Source: Ichthyophonus hoferi (taxonomy: Eukaryota; Opisthokonta; Ichthyosporea; Ichthyophonida; Ichthyophonidae). From it: a stretch of 49,162 nucleotides of DNA. The stretch spans positions 239,612 to 288,773 of the forward strand of contig NAOQ01000030.1 of assembly GCA_002751075.1 (NCBI GenBank). The letters are read 5' to 3'. Numbering within the stretch: the first letter of the stretch is position 1; every line of letters begins with the position of its first letter. Shown here in pieces: positions 36,001 to 48,989 of the stretch. The translations under genes were made by a program, and so were the position numbers. The notes under the pieces were generated by a model, which saw nothing but the letters and a program-made list of their open reading frames with translations, did no database searches and had not been told where the DNA came from.

Positions 36001-37333
36001 TTTTATATTTTATACAAATAATATTATTAACAGTATCAAAAACAACTTTTCTTCAGAAAATTTTAACTCGCATTTAGATATTCAGATGCAAATCGGTAGT
36101 TATTGAATCTATAAATTCTAACTTATGTTATAATCTTTAAATGTTTTAACCTAAGATAGAGCCTTATCTAATATAGCTACAAATTTTCAATATTAGTTAA
36201 TTGATCAATACTATTTACCAAATCTTTAGCAAATGCATAATAGCCTATATGAAACGATAATTATTTGCAAAATCAAAATTTGCATGTTATTTAAAACTAT
36301 TTACTTATTAACTATTTCATATCAATTTTTTGACTGACTAGGGAAATACCACTAATGGTTTTCAGACACTAATGGTTTAGTATAAATTAAACAATGCATA
36401 GATCAAGGGTCCAACAATTAGCAGCTAATGACTAGACTAGTCAAATATGTGTAGGAAACTGCTAAGTTTTACTTTAAAAACTATAGTTGATATATATTTA
36501 ATATAATTGAAATGGCCAACAGGTATTGGTTAAGGAAACCCATTTCTATACTGTAAATGCATATCACAAATACTTAGTTGAGGTTACACAAAGTATTATC
36601 AATAATTGGTAAAGTATAGGAAATAGTAAGCTATTGAGTTAATTACTATTAGTAATATTAAATATGGTTTTAAAAGATAAAATATCTATCATATATCTCA
36701 TTTGTAGAAAACAATCTTATTTTTTTTTCAAGAGTCATTTAATTCTTATTAGAGAAAACGTTTTCCTAATGAACAAGAGATTAAAATTATATATTAAGCT
36801 ATATTTTGTTAGAATCATTACATAGTATTGCAGATCTAGTTTTAACAATTCTTGAGAAGAATTACATATTTACTTATGACATAAACATCAACCTTAGTAA
36901 ATATCTATGACTACTGGTATGTACAATCAACCACGTTTATCAAAATTAATTGCATTATAAATCTAGATTAAATTGCATTCCATATATTACTATTCTATCC
37001 AACACAACTATAGGCTGGCAAACAGCATCAATCCTTGTGTTATTATCATTAAAGTATTGCCTAGTTAATTATTATTGAGTCTATTGCATGCCTTTAAATA
37101 CACTTATTATCACTAACAAATCTTCTTATGTTCTGTGTCCTAGATCTGCCACCAAATATTTCAATAGTTAAGGTATATGGTACTATGTAAACCATATATT
37201 TGTAATACATAAAATGCCAGCCAACAGCTTATATAAACCATGTGCTTGCCATATTAGATAGAGAGAAGGTTGGGTACTTTTAAAGAAAAGGAAATAAAGT
37301 TATATAAAAACTTCATATGCTTGTATTAATTAT
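36001..37333. other. AT-rich region without a supported feature
   Basis: Composed mostly of A/T with no exon chain, repeat edge or coding trace that I can support. It ends at the 5' LTR of the copia element. Confidence 0.5.
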
Positions 37334-37862
37334 TGTTGAAGTATTTCAGCTCCCACAAGTATTAGGCTAAATATTTCATATGTTTTATACGGGAACACAA
37401 TACTTATTGGTTGTTTTGCATTGTACCTCCAAATATTCAATAAATATTTCAATGAAGTGTCAATTGGTTTGTAGGAGTTAGAGACTGATTCAGGGCAATT
37501 AATTAAGTACATGTGTCACTGGAAATAGTTTGCTAAGTGAAGTCTAGATTGGGAACTCACAATGGTTATTAGATAGTGTTAGCCATTAGCTTTTAGACAT
37601 ACATAATGATGCATGATATAAACAAAATATGTAACAACAAAATGACTCTTGAATAATCATTGGAAAATATGTTGCAAACAACAGATTTGGGTAGAACCCC
37701 TAAACGGGAATATACATATCTCTGGTATTTATCACAAGGTTGACTCGCATTGACCTGGACTAATAACTGTATAACCAACATGCATAGACTTAGCCTGGTC
37801 CCTTTCAGTTATATAGATTATCACAATAAAAGTTCCATTTCAAAGACTTAGTCTCTTTGCAT
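37334..37862 (+). repeat. 5' LTR of the copia element
   Basis: Starts TGTTGAAGTATTTCAGC and aligns to the copy at 43450. The right boundary is an estimate, placed where the sequence changes to the untranslated leader. Near its end it has a TATA-like CTGTATAACC and a late ACAATAAAAG resembling the LTR polyadenylation signal. Confidence 0.8.
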
Positions 37863-40800
37863 TAGTGGTAATTAGCAATAGTAGTTTCAAGAAGACAGAT
37901 GCCCACTCTTGAGTGTTACTAGCTTAAAAGAAAGATGACCATTCCTATTAATAATAATATTGGATCAGTGGTCAGAAAGAAGAAGTCAAGGATTAGATTC
38001 TCCTCTGACAGTGAGGAAGAATTACGTAAGAACCATTTAGAGGAACTTGACAATAGTTCTGACGATAATGTTGACAGACAGTCTATGACTGTAGAAAGTG
38101 ATAGTGGTTGTAAATCAGTAAATTCAACAGATTTTGGCAGGGTTACTAAGGCCCAGCAACGCCAAAGTGCTTCCACTGACAGATCAAAATCTTTTTCCAA
38201 ATCACACACATATAGCACCATGTTGGGGGAACAACAGAACAATAGTTCAGAGGGCCATGGTTTTATCCAGGGGACCACAACAAGAGTTTTATAGAAGTTA
38301 ACCTGTGTTTGCAGCTGAATAGTTACAGCAATTACTTGCACAATGGGTTGGAGGGGCCAGTCAGAAAAAAAATGAAACTCCATAGAGGATAATACCCCTC
38401 CCTATCTCTGAAGCAGAGATATTTGCAGATAGCTAGGATGGCATAAGCTATGCCAAGTAGGCAGAAAGCATCAGTATTAAGATGCAAGTATCTATGTGCA
38501 TTCAAGCCATAGAGGAGGAGCCCACACCCCAACAATTACTGTCCTCATCAAGAGTGTCTCTGAAAGAATCTGCTGTAAGATACTACCTGTACTCGTCAAT
38601 TTCATCAGATCAACGGCTGTTAACAGAATGGGTACCTAATCAATTTCCATACTATATCTGGAAAGGTATAGAAAAGCAATTCAATGGAAAGGATAGTGCT
38701 CAACAGCTAACCTACCTACTGGAATATATGGATATTAAGCTTAGGCTGAACAAAAGCAGTAATGAGTATGTTGCATGGGTGGTAGCCACAAGTAAATGGC
38801 TAAAAAGAACACCCATTGAGCTGAAAGGCCCAATAATACTAGCCAAAGTAATACATGACTTACAGTCTTCTAGGCATGTCAGTCAAGTAAGAGCCTTCCA
38901 TCAGATGACCTAGAGCTGTGGCACTTTAAAAGAATTCATCAGGAATATAGCCACCCATGCCAAGCTTGAGAAGTAAATAATAAAAAAAGAGACTCAACAT
39001 AGGCACTCAAGAGAAGGATACCACCTCCATTACAATGTTGCTTATTTCAGTAAATGGGACCTCCAACATACAATGGAAAAATTTCAGAACATGTTGGAGA
39101 CATGTGAAATTTATAAGACGGACCATTCAATGAAAGTGTGTGCATTCTCTTGTACCAGCATGAAGAGACAGGACTGATGGGCCTTATTATAGACACGCAA
39201 TCCAAACCAGACCAGGAAAAGAGAGGTTCAAAGTTTAATACTAAAAGAGAACCCCTCAGAGGTTATAAGGGCTCCCACAATTTGAAAAAAAAGGAAGCTG
39301 GTAACTCACAACACCTCAATAAAGAACATCAAAAAGATGGAACAGTGCACACTGGGGGAGAACGTATATTGTATATAGCTACAGACTATGTTACTAGATG
39401 AAATTGGGAGAGGGAAAGTTTTGTGCTAGATAGTAATGATTCACAGCATCTTCATTTCTAGAAAAAAAAAGACTTCTACATACTTACCTTGGGGAAATCA
39501 AATGTAAAGTGGGGGAATGGACAAACTAATACATTTTTAGGTATAGGAAGTATATGGTTAGTTGTGAAGATAGGAGGTAAAGTAAATTACCACATCCAGT
39601 TGAAAAACATCCTGTTAGTACCTGATCCTATGGTAAGCCTATTTTCAATTCCAGCTTTGGATGGGAAGAAAATCTCAACTGTGGTTGAGAAAGACAAAGT
39701 CACAATTTATAGAGAGTGCAAAAAAAAATGTAAAGAAGTAAGAAGTATGACATTTTTTACAGGTAAAATGTTTCATTGATTCCTCTGGAGGTCATTGAAA
39801 AAAATTATTGGCAGGAAGGAATCGATCATATGGTATTCACCAACCAAAGATCAACTTGATAGTTTAGGAACAGACTCCTACCAATTTAAACAGAATAGAA
39901 ACTCACGTGGGTTTGGTTGCATATAAGATTTTTCATTCCAGGCTTATGCATCCTAGCCCAGCTGACATGTTTCTTGCTCTGGCAATGACAAACCATTTGG
40001 AATCGGACAAAAAGAACAAGGAATGTGGAACATGTTATATGTCCAAAGCCAAGAAAATTTTATACCAAGAGAAAACAGATTGAGCAACCAGTTGGGCCTT
40101 TGTGCAGGTCATACTCAGATTTTAAATACGCAGCAACCTTCATAGATGAGTATTCACATTACATCCAAGAATATTTACTAAAAAAGGAAATTGGATACAT
40201 TTGGGGCTTTCACATAATACCACACCTATGCCATAACACTGTATGACAAGCCAATGGCAACTTTGATTATTGATAATGGTTCAGAGTATCTCAACTCCAA
40301 ATTCTTATCTTATTTGGAGGACCAAGGCATTTACCACAGACCACTGTATCTCATCATCTTGAGCAGAATGGGACTAGTAAAAGGATGAACCAGGCATTGT
40401 TTACTATGATAAGGAGTGCAAGAATAAAGAATGGCCTACCTTAATATTTATGGGATGAAACCATTAAAATAGCAGCCTTCACTTTAAATGTGTTGACACC
40501 CAGGTGTCTGCTGAAATTGACCATACCACATGGTCTTTATGGCATCAATCCACCACCCCTTTTAGCAGACTCAGAGCTTTTGGATTCCAGTGTTATTACA
40601 AGGACAAAACACCCAACAAATTGGCACCACAAGGATGAGAGGCACTGATGCTGGGACACTAAGACACCCAGAAGGCTTAAAAATTATTGAATAACAAGAC
40701 TGAAAGGATAATAATCAGCAGGAATATGAAATTCCTTGAAATCAGCTTTCCCTATACCAAAAAACAACTAAAGTATCTTCTTGATCGCAAGGGTGGACCT

Positions 40801-41833
40801 ATGCATAGAGCTAAAGCCACTATTAGGATGGTAAAGATTCCCACGCATTTGGAAAGGTATTTAAAGGAAATACCGGCTCAGGGGGTGTTGAGTGACAATG
40901 ATAAGAAGTAAACAACAACGCTGAGAGTTGAAAGATAGATGCAGTGAGGCAGAGGAATTAGAAATATTGACAAATGAAAATAAGTATGCCCTCTCTACTA
41001 CAAGATCTAACCAGTACTATATCAATTAGATAGTCCCTTAATCCATACAGCATATTTAGCAATAGAGTCTAATTTATATGGCCAGGTTGCTCCCAAGTTA
41101 GTTCATGTAATTATCAAGTCTCCACCATGGGCACAATGGGAAGCTGCAATGCAGCAAGAGATGAAGGTTCTATCTGATAATTACACTTGCAATATAGTGG
41201 ATAGACTGGAAGGGGAGCCCGTGTTGAAACCTCTGTTGGTTTTCAATATCAAATAAGACAGCCATGGGAGCATCACAAAATAGAAGACATGGCTTGTACC
41301 TATAGAAAAATGCCAATGGAAGAACATCAATTATTTTGAAATAGAGTCCCCAGTTTGCTCCTTGATAACCATATAATTTCTTTTAGCTCTCATAGCATCA
41401 AGGAGCTTGGAGGTCACCCAACTCAATATAGTTGGAGCCTATCTCAATGCAAAACTGGAAGAAAACATCTACATGCATCACCCAAAAGGTTTTGAAAACT
41501 TTAACTTTTCCCAAGGGGTGTGAAAGCTTCAAAGATTGTTCTATGGAGTTAATCTTCTTTAGTTTGACTGTGGACTTTAGTTGCATTTCTAGCTGAAAAA
41601 CGCCTTTACCCAATCAGTGTGAATCTGTGTCTTATTGTGTTCCATGGCACTCCATACTTTCTTGCAGTATGTGTTTATGTTGATGACATGCTCATAGTGC
41701 CTAATAACAAGTCTGCTACCAGGACTCTAATTGACAGCATGAAGGCATTTTTTGATACCAAGGAGATGGGATTCTGGTGGAGTACTTGGGATATTAAATT
41801 TAAAAGGACAGCCAAGGGTCTGTACACTTACTT

Positions 41834-42673
41834 ACAGGGTATTTTGGAAATGTTGGGAAAGATTTTAGGAATATTGGGAAAGATCTTACAAAAAATATGT
41901 TGAAAATATTTATGCCTTTGTATTCTTCAAAATAAGAATTTTAAGCTTCAATATGCATATGTGAACAATCAAAATATTCAATAAAAACTAGAACCAAAGA
42001 TACATGTAAGATATTTTTTAGCTTTAAAAGGATAAAAGTAGGTAAGCTAACAATTACATATATATGTAATATTGTGTAAATTACAGTAAAATTATGTATG
42101 TAATGTAATGTCCAAAGTATTTATGATGGTCCCACTCGCTGCATGGTTATAGTTTATTATTTTACATATATTCTATTTACAAATGTATGTATTCTATGGT
42201 ATTTCTATGGTATATAATATTTGATTATTACTGATTTTTTGGTACTTGATTCTATAATGCTGACAAATCCAATCGATTCATACAATGACTTTGAAAGTGG
42301 AAGTAATGTATTTTCCATCATAAAGTCCCAACTTCAATCCATTTAGAAGCCTTTTCTCTAAAATCAAGTTTGACCTCAATTCAATTAGACCTAGAGCAAC
42401 TCAAGGACATCATCTAAAATTACACATTATATTAGTTCAGAAAAATCTGTTAAATTATAATCTAGAGACTATTATGGTCATATGTGACAAGCACTAGTGT
42501 AGAAAATTAATGGTTTTGAATAAAGTATTGTTATTTACTGTATCTTCTTCTACTCTTGTTTTCTAAATATTCTAAAAAATCAAAAAATATTGTCAGAATT
42601 TTTCAACATATTTCCAAAATCTTTCAACAAATTTTTTTTTAAATTTTTTTTCAACATTTCTGAAATGCCCTGT
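41834..42673. mobile_element. Non-autonomous DNA transposon nested in the copia element
   Basis: Inverted ends: the left edge begins ACAGGGTATTTTGGAAATGT; the right edge, read on the minus strand, begins ACAGGGCATTTCAGAAATGT. Similarity continues inward through repeated AAGATTTT/TATGTTGAAAA-type motifs for about 70 bp. The 840-bp interior is AT-rich with no coding region. CAGGG ends and the size suit a hAT-like MITE, but I see no convincing 8-bp target duplication, so the superfamily is tentative. RT-like sequence resumes on the far side, so insertion came after the copia element landed. Confidence 0.7.
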
Positions 42674-43449
42674 TGTAACACAAGAGGAATACACCAAAGA
42701 GATGTTAAAATCATATGACATGAAAGGTGTTAAGAGGACCATGTCACCCATCCTTCCCAACCATGTGTTGGATCTAAAACAAGATACAGAGTTGACCTCA
42801 TGGTGTGATATCAGAGAGTACCAGAAAGTGAGAGGGTGCCTCCTGTGAACATCCAGGTTAACAAAACCAGATATAGCACTTGCCATCAGCTACCTAGGGC
42901 ATTTTGCCTCCAATCCATCACAATCTCAGTGGAAGATGGTCCTCCTTGTAGTGGCCTACCTCAACTCTTTCCTAGATATAGGTCTGGTTTATTATAATAT
43001 ACCCATGGAACTAAGGCTTATGTGGATGCTATTTTTCAATGACACACTAATGACAAGGTTCAGCAAGAAACCATCCACAGTAGCTTCATCTAAAACAGAA
43101 GCTGAATACATTGCACTTAATGCAATTGTTCATGAGATTGTGTGGACATCCAGTGTGTTGGGAAGTATTGGTTTCAGTCTGGTCCAGCACCAATCTTTAA
43201 ACACAATTAGTCTACAATAAGGATCTATGAAAATAATGGTATTACCAAGAACACTAAAAAAACTCATGTAAAGTATCACTATATCAAGGAGGGAGATAGA
43301 TATTGAGATAAAACCAATTTTAACCCATGGCCAAAGAGCAGATATCCTCACCAAGGGTCTAGCCCCTGCACAATACATGAATACTGGTCAGAAGCAAAAT
43401 CTTGATGAGTAGGTAACATCCTCACAAGTATGTAGAGATGTAGTGGGAG

Positions 43450-44005
43450 TATTGAAGTATTTCAGCTTCCACAAGGGATTAGACTGAGTACTTCATGATT
43501 TATTGTACAGGAACATAAAGTTCATTGGTTGTTTTGCATTGTACCTCTAAATATTCAAGTGTTTACAATGAGGTGTCAATCAGTTTGTAAGAGTTAGAGA
43601 TTGATTAATGGCAACTACTTAAGTTCATGGTGTCACTAATTTTATTTAATTAGGACTAGTTTGCCAAGTGAAGTCTAACTCAGGAATTTACATGATAATT
43701 ACATAGTGTTGGCCATTGGTTTTTAGGCATACATAATGATGTATGATACAAACAGGATGCATTGCAACAAAATGATTCTTTGAATGATCATTTGAAAATA
43801 TGTGGCAAATAACACAGTTCAGTAGTAGAACCCCAAAAACAGGGATATACATATCTCTGATGTTTATCACAAGGTCAACTGGTATTGACCTGGGCCAGTA
43901 GCTATATAACTGGCATGCACAGCACAGAGTTAGTCTGGTTCCTTTTGATTCATGGGTTATAACAATAAAAGTCCTACACCAAAGACTTACTTAGTCTCTT
44001 TATGT
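43450..44005 (+). repeat. Shared LTR: 3' LTR of the copia element and 5' LTR of the following fragment
   Basis: Follows a purine-rich tract (GATGTAGTGGGAG, polypurine-tract position) and starts TATTGAAGTATTTCAGC, aligned to the 5' LTR throughout. Instead of ending in host DNA, it runs on into a second copy of the leader and gag start, so its right end is estimated by analogy with the 5' LTR. Confidence 0.8.
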
Positions 44006-44300
44006 TGCTAGTAGTAATTAGTAATGGTAATTTTGAGGAGACAGATGCCCACTCCAAACGTTACTAGGCTTAAAAGGAATACAGCCATTCCTACTACTAA
44101 TAAGATTGGATGATCAGTAGCTGGAAAGAGGAAGTCAGGGATTAGATTCTCTTCAGACAGTGAGGAAGAATTACATAGGAACCTTTCAGAGGAACTTGAC
44201 AATAGTTCTGACAATAAACGTTGACATACAGTCTATGACTGTAGAAAGTGATAGCAATTGTGCATCTATGAATTCAAAAGATTTCGACAATTATGTGTAA
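44006..44300 (+). mobile_element. Second copia leader and gag start, truncated
   Basis: After the shared LTR, the leader and first part of gag recur with high similarity to about 37863-38140, including GACAGATGCCCACTC and AGATTCTCTTCAGACAGTGA. Similarity fades near 44300, where AT-rich sequence begins. This is a partial second element joined to the first by the shared LTR. It is broken. Confidence 0.8.
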
Positions 44301-45328
44301 GGATTACATTATTACTCCAGGTTCTAAGCATCCAAAACATGACAATCAAGTCAGCCACCTTGGTGAAGTATTACTTCTACTTGATCAGATAAGTAAAGCC
44401 AAATCAATCTGTCTTTGCCTTGTGTAAATAATGATTAGTTTGAAAACAACTCTTCCTTAGATTAAATTACACAAATGTGGTAATAGTTTTTCATTTTGGA
44501 TGTAAAAAAATATCATATCTAATTGTTTACTTGTTTCGGACAAATCTGTCATATTTACAGTGTTTTTACCATCCTTTAAGTTGATATTATTTCAAGTAAA
44601 TTTTGAAACAAGATTAATAGGACAAATTTATAACTTAATTAATTGTTCAAACAGCAACAATACTTGATTGTATAATTTATTTATTCACATTTCGAATAAT
44701 ACATTAAAATAGGTAACCTAGCCACATAAAATGGCAGCTAGCAGTTACTTTTCAAGAGAGGGTCAACAAGTCATTTTTCCAATTTATGTGAGAATATTTC
44801 GTCATCTAATCTAACCAATAGTCTTCTTTATTTGTTATATATAAATATATATATATATTATTGTTGATCACAAAGGGTCTCAGTTCATATTAAGGAGAGT
44901 GTTAATAGTTATTTTATTTTATGTAATTGATTAATAAATACTAGCATGAAAGATAAGGCCAACCCATGGTGGTTCCATACCCAACTATATCATCAGGAGG
45001 CAAGCACTTAGTTTGGACCTCTCCCTTTCTTTCACATAATTTTGTTCTAATATGATTGATTCCTTTATGATAAATATTATTTGTGTGTGAATTATTCATG
45101 AACAGATATTGATACTCAGTCATATTATTAAAACAGATGCTTCAAGAGAATGCTATTTAGTATCTTTTATATAGGATTGCAAATTAATGCAAGCACCCAA
45201 CTTTTGAGGACCAAAGACAGAGATTTAACAGTTGATAAACAAATATAGAAGATTAGAGATAATTAAGCACAAGGATTGGTGTTAGAGCTGTTGGAAACAT
45301 ACCTCAAGTAAAAGATATATATATAAAG
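44301..45328. other. AT-rich region without a supported feature
   Basis: No exon chain on either strand. A minus-strand frame at 44941-45123 has slightly protein-like composition but no splice or family support. An AT dinucleotide run lies near 44840-44860. Confidence 0.5.
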
Positions 45329-45765
45329 TGATTTTTATTAAAAGGCAATAAAGCAATTTGTAAGTCAGTGTATAAGAAAAAAAATAACAAGTGAAGTATA
45401 AGTTCACAAGTGTGTTGCATTTATAGTTCAGTTACAGATTAAAGAGTGCATGATATATGAAAAACTCCTATCTGATTGGTTTATTTATCATGAGAATATA
45501 CTTAATCAAAAAAAGCAACTGCTAGTCTCATAGGATTATGTATCTATAGATCTATTTCTATCAGTGTTGTTACGGTCTTGAGAGGAAAAAAACTAATGCC
45601 AAGCAAACTAAATATATATATTAACTGTGAGTTCAATTCGCAGTATCACATATGGCAATCCAGCCCTAAAACACTACAATGAGCAATTAATAAGTATTTG
45701 TATATATAAGAGAATCATAATAATAAATGGTTATGCAATTCTAATGCAGTAAAATTTAACACAAG
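45329..45765 (+). repeat. Dispersed repeat family R1, copy B
   Basis: Aligned in order with copy C (46940) and, inverted, with copy A (35531): AACAAGTGAAGTATAAGTTC, ACTCCTATCTGATTGGTTTA, GCAAACTAAATATATA, TATGGCAATCCAG, ATGCAATTCTAATGCAGT. Downstream, near 45860, is a TATATAAAAGG motif. Confidence 0.75.
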
Positions 45766-46939
45766 TTAGGGTATGAATGAGTTGAAGTTAACACCATGGA
45801 AAACCCCCCAAAATAGCTGAATTATGATGACATGACAGATTCTTCAATATTCTGAAACTATATAAAAGGACATGTTCAGATGTTTTCTTAAGCGTCATCA
45901 TAGTGAATGTAGAAGTGAATATCAGTAGTGCAAGTATGGCAATGGCATGCAGCTGTAAATGCATTGCAGTTGCTTAGCATCTTGCTACTTAATTCAACAG
46001 GAAAATTACCATGTAGAATGATATTTACTGGATATTACCAACCAAATTCTTGAACTTTCATTTAATTCAACAAGGACTTTAAAGGATGTTTGCTTATCAA
46101 AACTGTATTTAGTGCTATTTATTATGCAAAACATTAAAAAAATGGCTTAATTGTAAACATAATAATTAATGCTTTTTCTAAGCAGGGTCTGATACCTAAA
46201 TTCTATTTCAGACATGTTGCTTATATGATAATTTTTATAAAATAGTTTGCTATAATATGATCTTTACTCATAGAGATGAACAAACCTAAAATATATTCTA
46301 TACTGCACACAATAAACAACAGAGTTTACTGTTTAGAGTTCTACATATATACAATCATTGATAACATAACTACAAGTGCATTAAATTAGAGACAACTAAC
46401 TAAAATAGAAACTTAAACGATTGTAGATATGCAATGAATTGATTTTTCATTTTGTAACAATCATTGCAGCAAAATGTGCATATGGTATAATATTTTTTCT
46501 TGTAATAGCAGTTTAATGAGCTGGAATGTTGTATAAATGAGTATGTGCCTAATAAATTTTAGTTGTATTTGCTAAGCATTAGTTTGAAGTGAAAGCTAAC
46601 CAGCAATTAAATTTATTTAATTACCAATACAATTAGCTGAGCTGATAATAGTTAAAACATGGTTATAATATGAATTTAAGTGTTTTGCATAATAAATTAT
46701 ACTTTCAATCCAGCTACTAATACAAAAATGTTAAAAAATCTATTTGTGAAATATTTTGAAAGATGCTGAAATATTTAAAACATTAATAAATTCTATAAAA
46801 TAACATACATACACAAACCAAAAATTCACCACTCTACAAGACCATGTGTATGTCGCAAAAGTTAATGTAAGTCGAAATTATTTTCAAACAAACTAGGTAT
46901 GAGATGTTAAAAAATATCTTAAGTAGTGAGATATAAAAC
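45766..46939. other. AT-rich region between R1 copies
   Basis: No coding or structured feature that I can support, apart from the TATATAAAAGG motif near 45860, which might be a remnant of an element promoter. Confidence 0.4.
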
Positions 46940-47410
46940 AGTAGTTTTGTGTTGAAAATACAACAAAGTAACTTGTAATAACAAGTGCCAAGTGATGTAT
47001 AAGTTCAGAAGTGTGTTGAACTTATAATTTGGTAACAGATTAAAAATTGCATGACATAAAAAAACTCCTATCTGATTGGTTTTATCCATCCATCATAAGA
47101 ATATACTTAATCAGAAAACCACCCACTAGTGCAATAAGATTACATATCTGTACATCAATTTCTATTGACAATAGGATTATGCATCTACTGATCTACTTCT
47201 ATTAACGTGTTGTTATAGTTTTGGTAAAAAAAACTATTATCATGCAAACTAAATAAATATATTTTTAGATTAACCACAATTCCAATTTTCAGTATTGTAT
47301 ATGGCAATCTGGTACTAAAACATGACAATAAACGATTTTATATATTTGCATATACTAAGAAAATTGAAATAATAAAATTTTATGCAATTATAATGTAGTA
47401 AATTTCAGCA
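46940..47410 (+). repeat. Dispersed repeat family R1, copy C
   Basis: The fullest + strand copy: AGTGATGTATAAGTTCAGAA, ACTCCTATCTGATTGGTTTT, ATTATCATGCAAACTAAATA, ATTCCAATTTTCAGTATTGT, TATGGCAATCTGGTACTAAA, ending near GTAGTAAATTTCAGCA. Compared with copy B it has an extra short duplicated segment (two versions of a GATTA...CATCT motif). Confidence 0.75.
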
Positions 47411-48989
47411 TGGACACATCACTAGCCAGCTTGTGTTTAGATAAGATGGGCTTGATAAATATAAATATCCTTTAAATGTAGAAACTGACAAATAGATTTA
47501 TGAGGACCACTAACAAAAATGCTAAGTGTTTATTTAAACAAATATAATATCATTTTTTCCTTTTTTTTTATGAATACTTAGAAGCATATTTACCTAGAAT
47601 TGTTACCATCCTTATATATATTTTGCATATGTTACATTAAATTTGTAGCATTCTATATTTAAGAGTCTCTCCTTTTTGTTTACTGACTTACTACATTCAA
47701 GCAGATATAAGCAAATATTTGTATTAATAATTTAATAAATTTCTGTTAAATTAGATGATAAACAATGGAATTATCTATTGCTGTTTGTGTGACTAGTCTA
47801 AAATAATTGAATCATATTTCCTCAATAAAGCTGTTTTACACTTAAATATCAGTAGATCTCTCTCTCATTAAATGCATAATCGCATTGGTTTATTATGTCA
47901 CAGGACCTTAACTAAAAATCAAGAATGCTTTGCTTTGTATATGTGCAGTGAAAGACAATTATAAATATTCTGCCTAATAGTTGGTATTTATTAGCAATTT
48001 TTGTGTCTAATACTTCATACATAGTGTGTACCATAACACATGCTTGGTGTCTTCTTCATTACACAATACGAGTATGTAGTAACTCAGGGTTTATATATCT
48101 TTTACTTTAAGTATATGTTTATAACATATAGCTCATTGCTAGCATCTATCCTGTAGAAGTAATTGTTATATGCATGCACAGAGCAACTGGATATAATTAC
48201 AAGAAACTAACTATAAAGGGCTTATTTCAAGAACTCATTGGTCATATAGTAAAATTTATTTGATGCAAGTAAAACCAAATTTAAAAAGTATATTTTGATT
48301 ATATACCTTAATTTAAGAATTTAGATTCTAACAATTTGTTAAATAGTACTCTGTATATGATAAATGTTAAATAGTACAGTCAATAAAGAAAATAAAGTAG
48401 AGCAAATTGTTTTACAATTGGTTCAAATATGTTTTTTGTTTTCAAATAAGCATTTATTGTATCAATTTATTTGATACCCCATTCTAGAGTGGCCTATTAG
48501 AATTATCTTTACTATGATAGTTAATAATTTCCATGACAATGTTAATGTTTTGGTACAGCATTTTGAAAACTTGGGGAGTTCCACAATTCCACAATATTTG
48601 AAGTTATAATTAAGTTTAGTTGGTCTGTTAGGAAAACTGAGTTGTATGTGTATTAGGGACAAAGTTTAGATGATGCCAATAAGCTAGTTATATCCTCACA
48701 CCAAAGTTGGGAATTACTGATGTCACACAAGATACAATGAAAATGGCTAGACCAATATATATGTTCATTTAAAATATATGACACACTTCTGGACATCTCA
48801 TTGAGGGCAAGAAAAAAATGAAGCGATTATTGTTAGAATGTGATTATTTGTTTATATTATTACTCTTGTATTTCTATCTAGCAATGTCTTAAGTATAAGA
48901 TGTAACAACTATAGTAGATAATTCTTGTTAAAATCTTATATATTTTTAACAATTCTTGTATAAATAAGTCTACAGTTATTAGTATAATG
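47411..48989. other. AT-rich region without a supported feature
   Basis: Low-complexity AT-rich sequence. A minus-strand frame at 48462-48662 has no support from splice sites or a recognisable family. Confidence 0.5.

Larger units (their letters stand above)
37334..44005 (+). mobile_element. Ty1/copia LTR retrotransposon, old and broken
   Basis: Two related LTRs enclose an internal region in copia order: gag (about 37.9-39.1 kb, with a basic-then-acidic serine-rich N-terminus), protease-like region (about 39.4-39.8 kb), pre-integrase and integrase (about 39.9-40.7 kb), reverse transcriptase (about 41.0-41.8 and 42.7-42.8 kb, with the YVDDM active-site signature) and RNase H (about 42.9-43.4 kb, with SKTEAEYIAL). 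Protease-integrase-RT-RNase H order defines copia rather than gypsy. It is interrupted many times and carries a nested DNA transposon in the RT region, so it is a fossil. The LTRs differ by many substitutions and small indels, indicating an old insertion. A second internal-region start follows the 3' LTR directly. Confidence 0.9.

Noticed and set aside
45620-45660. tRNA B-box-like GAGTTCAATTC
   Set aside because: No A box at the right distance and no cloverleaf; it belongs to repeat R1.
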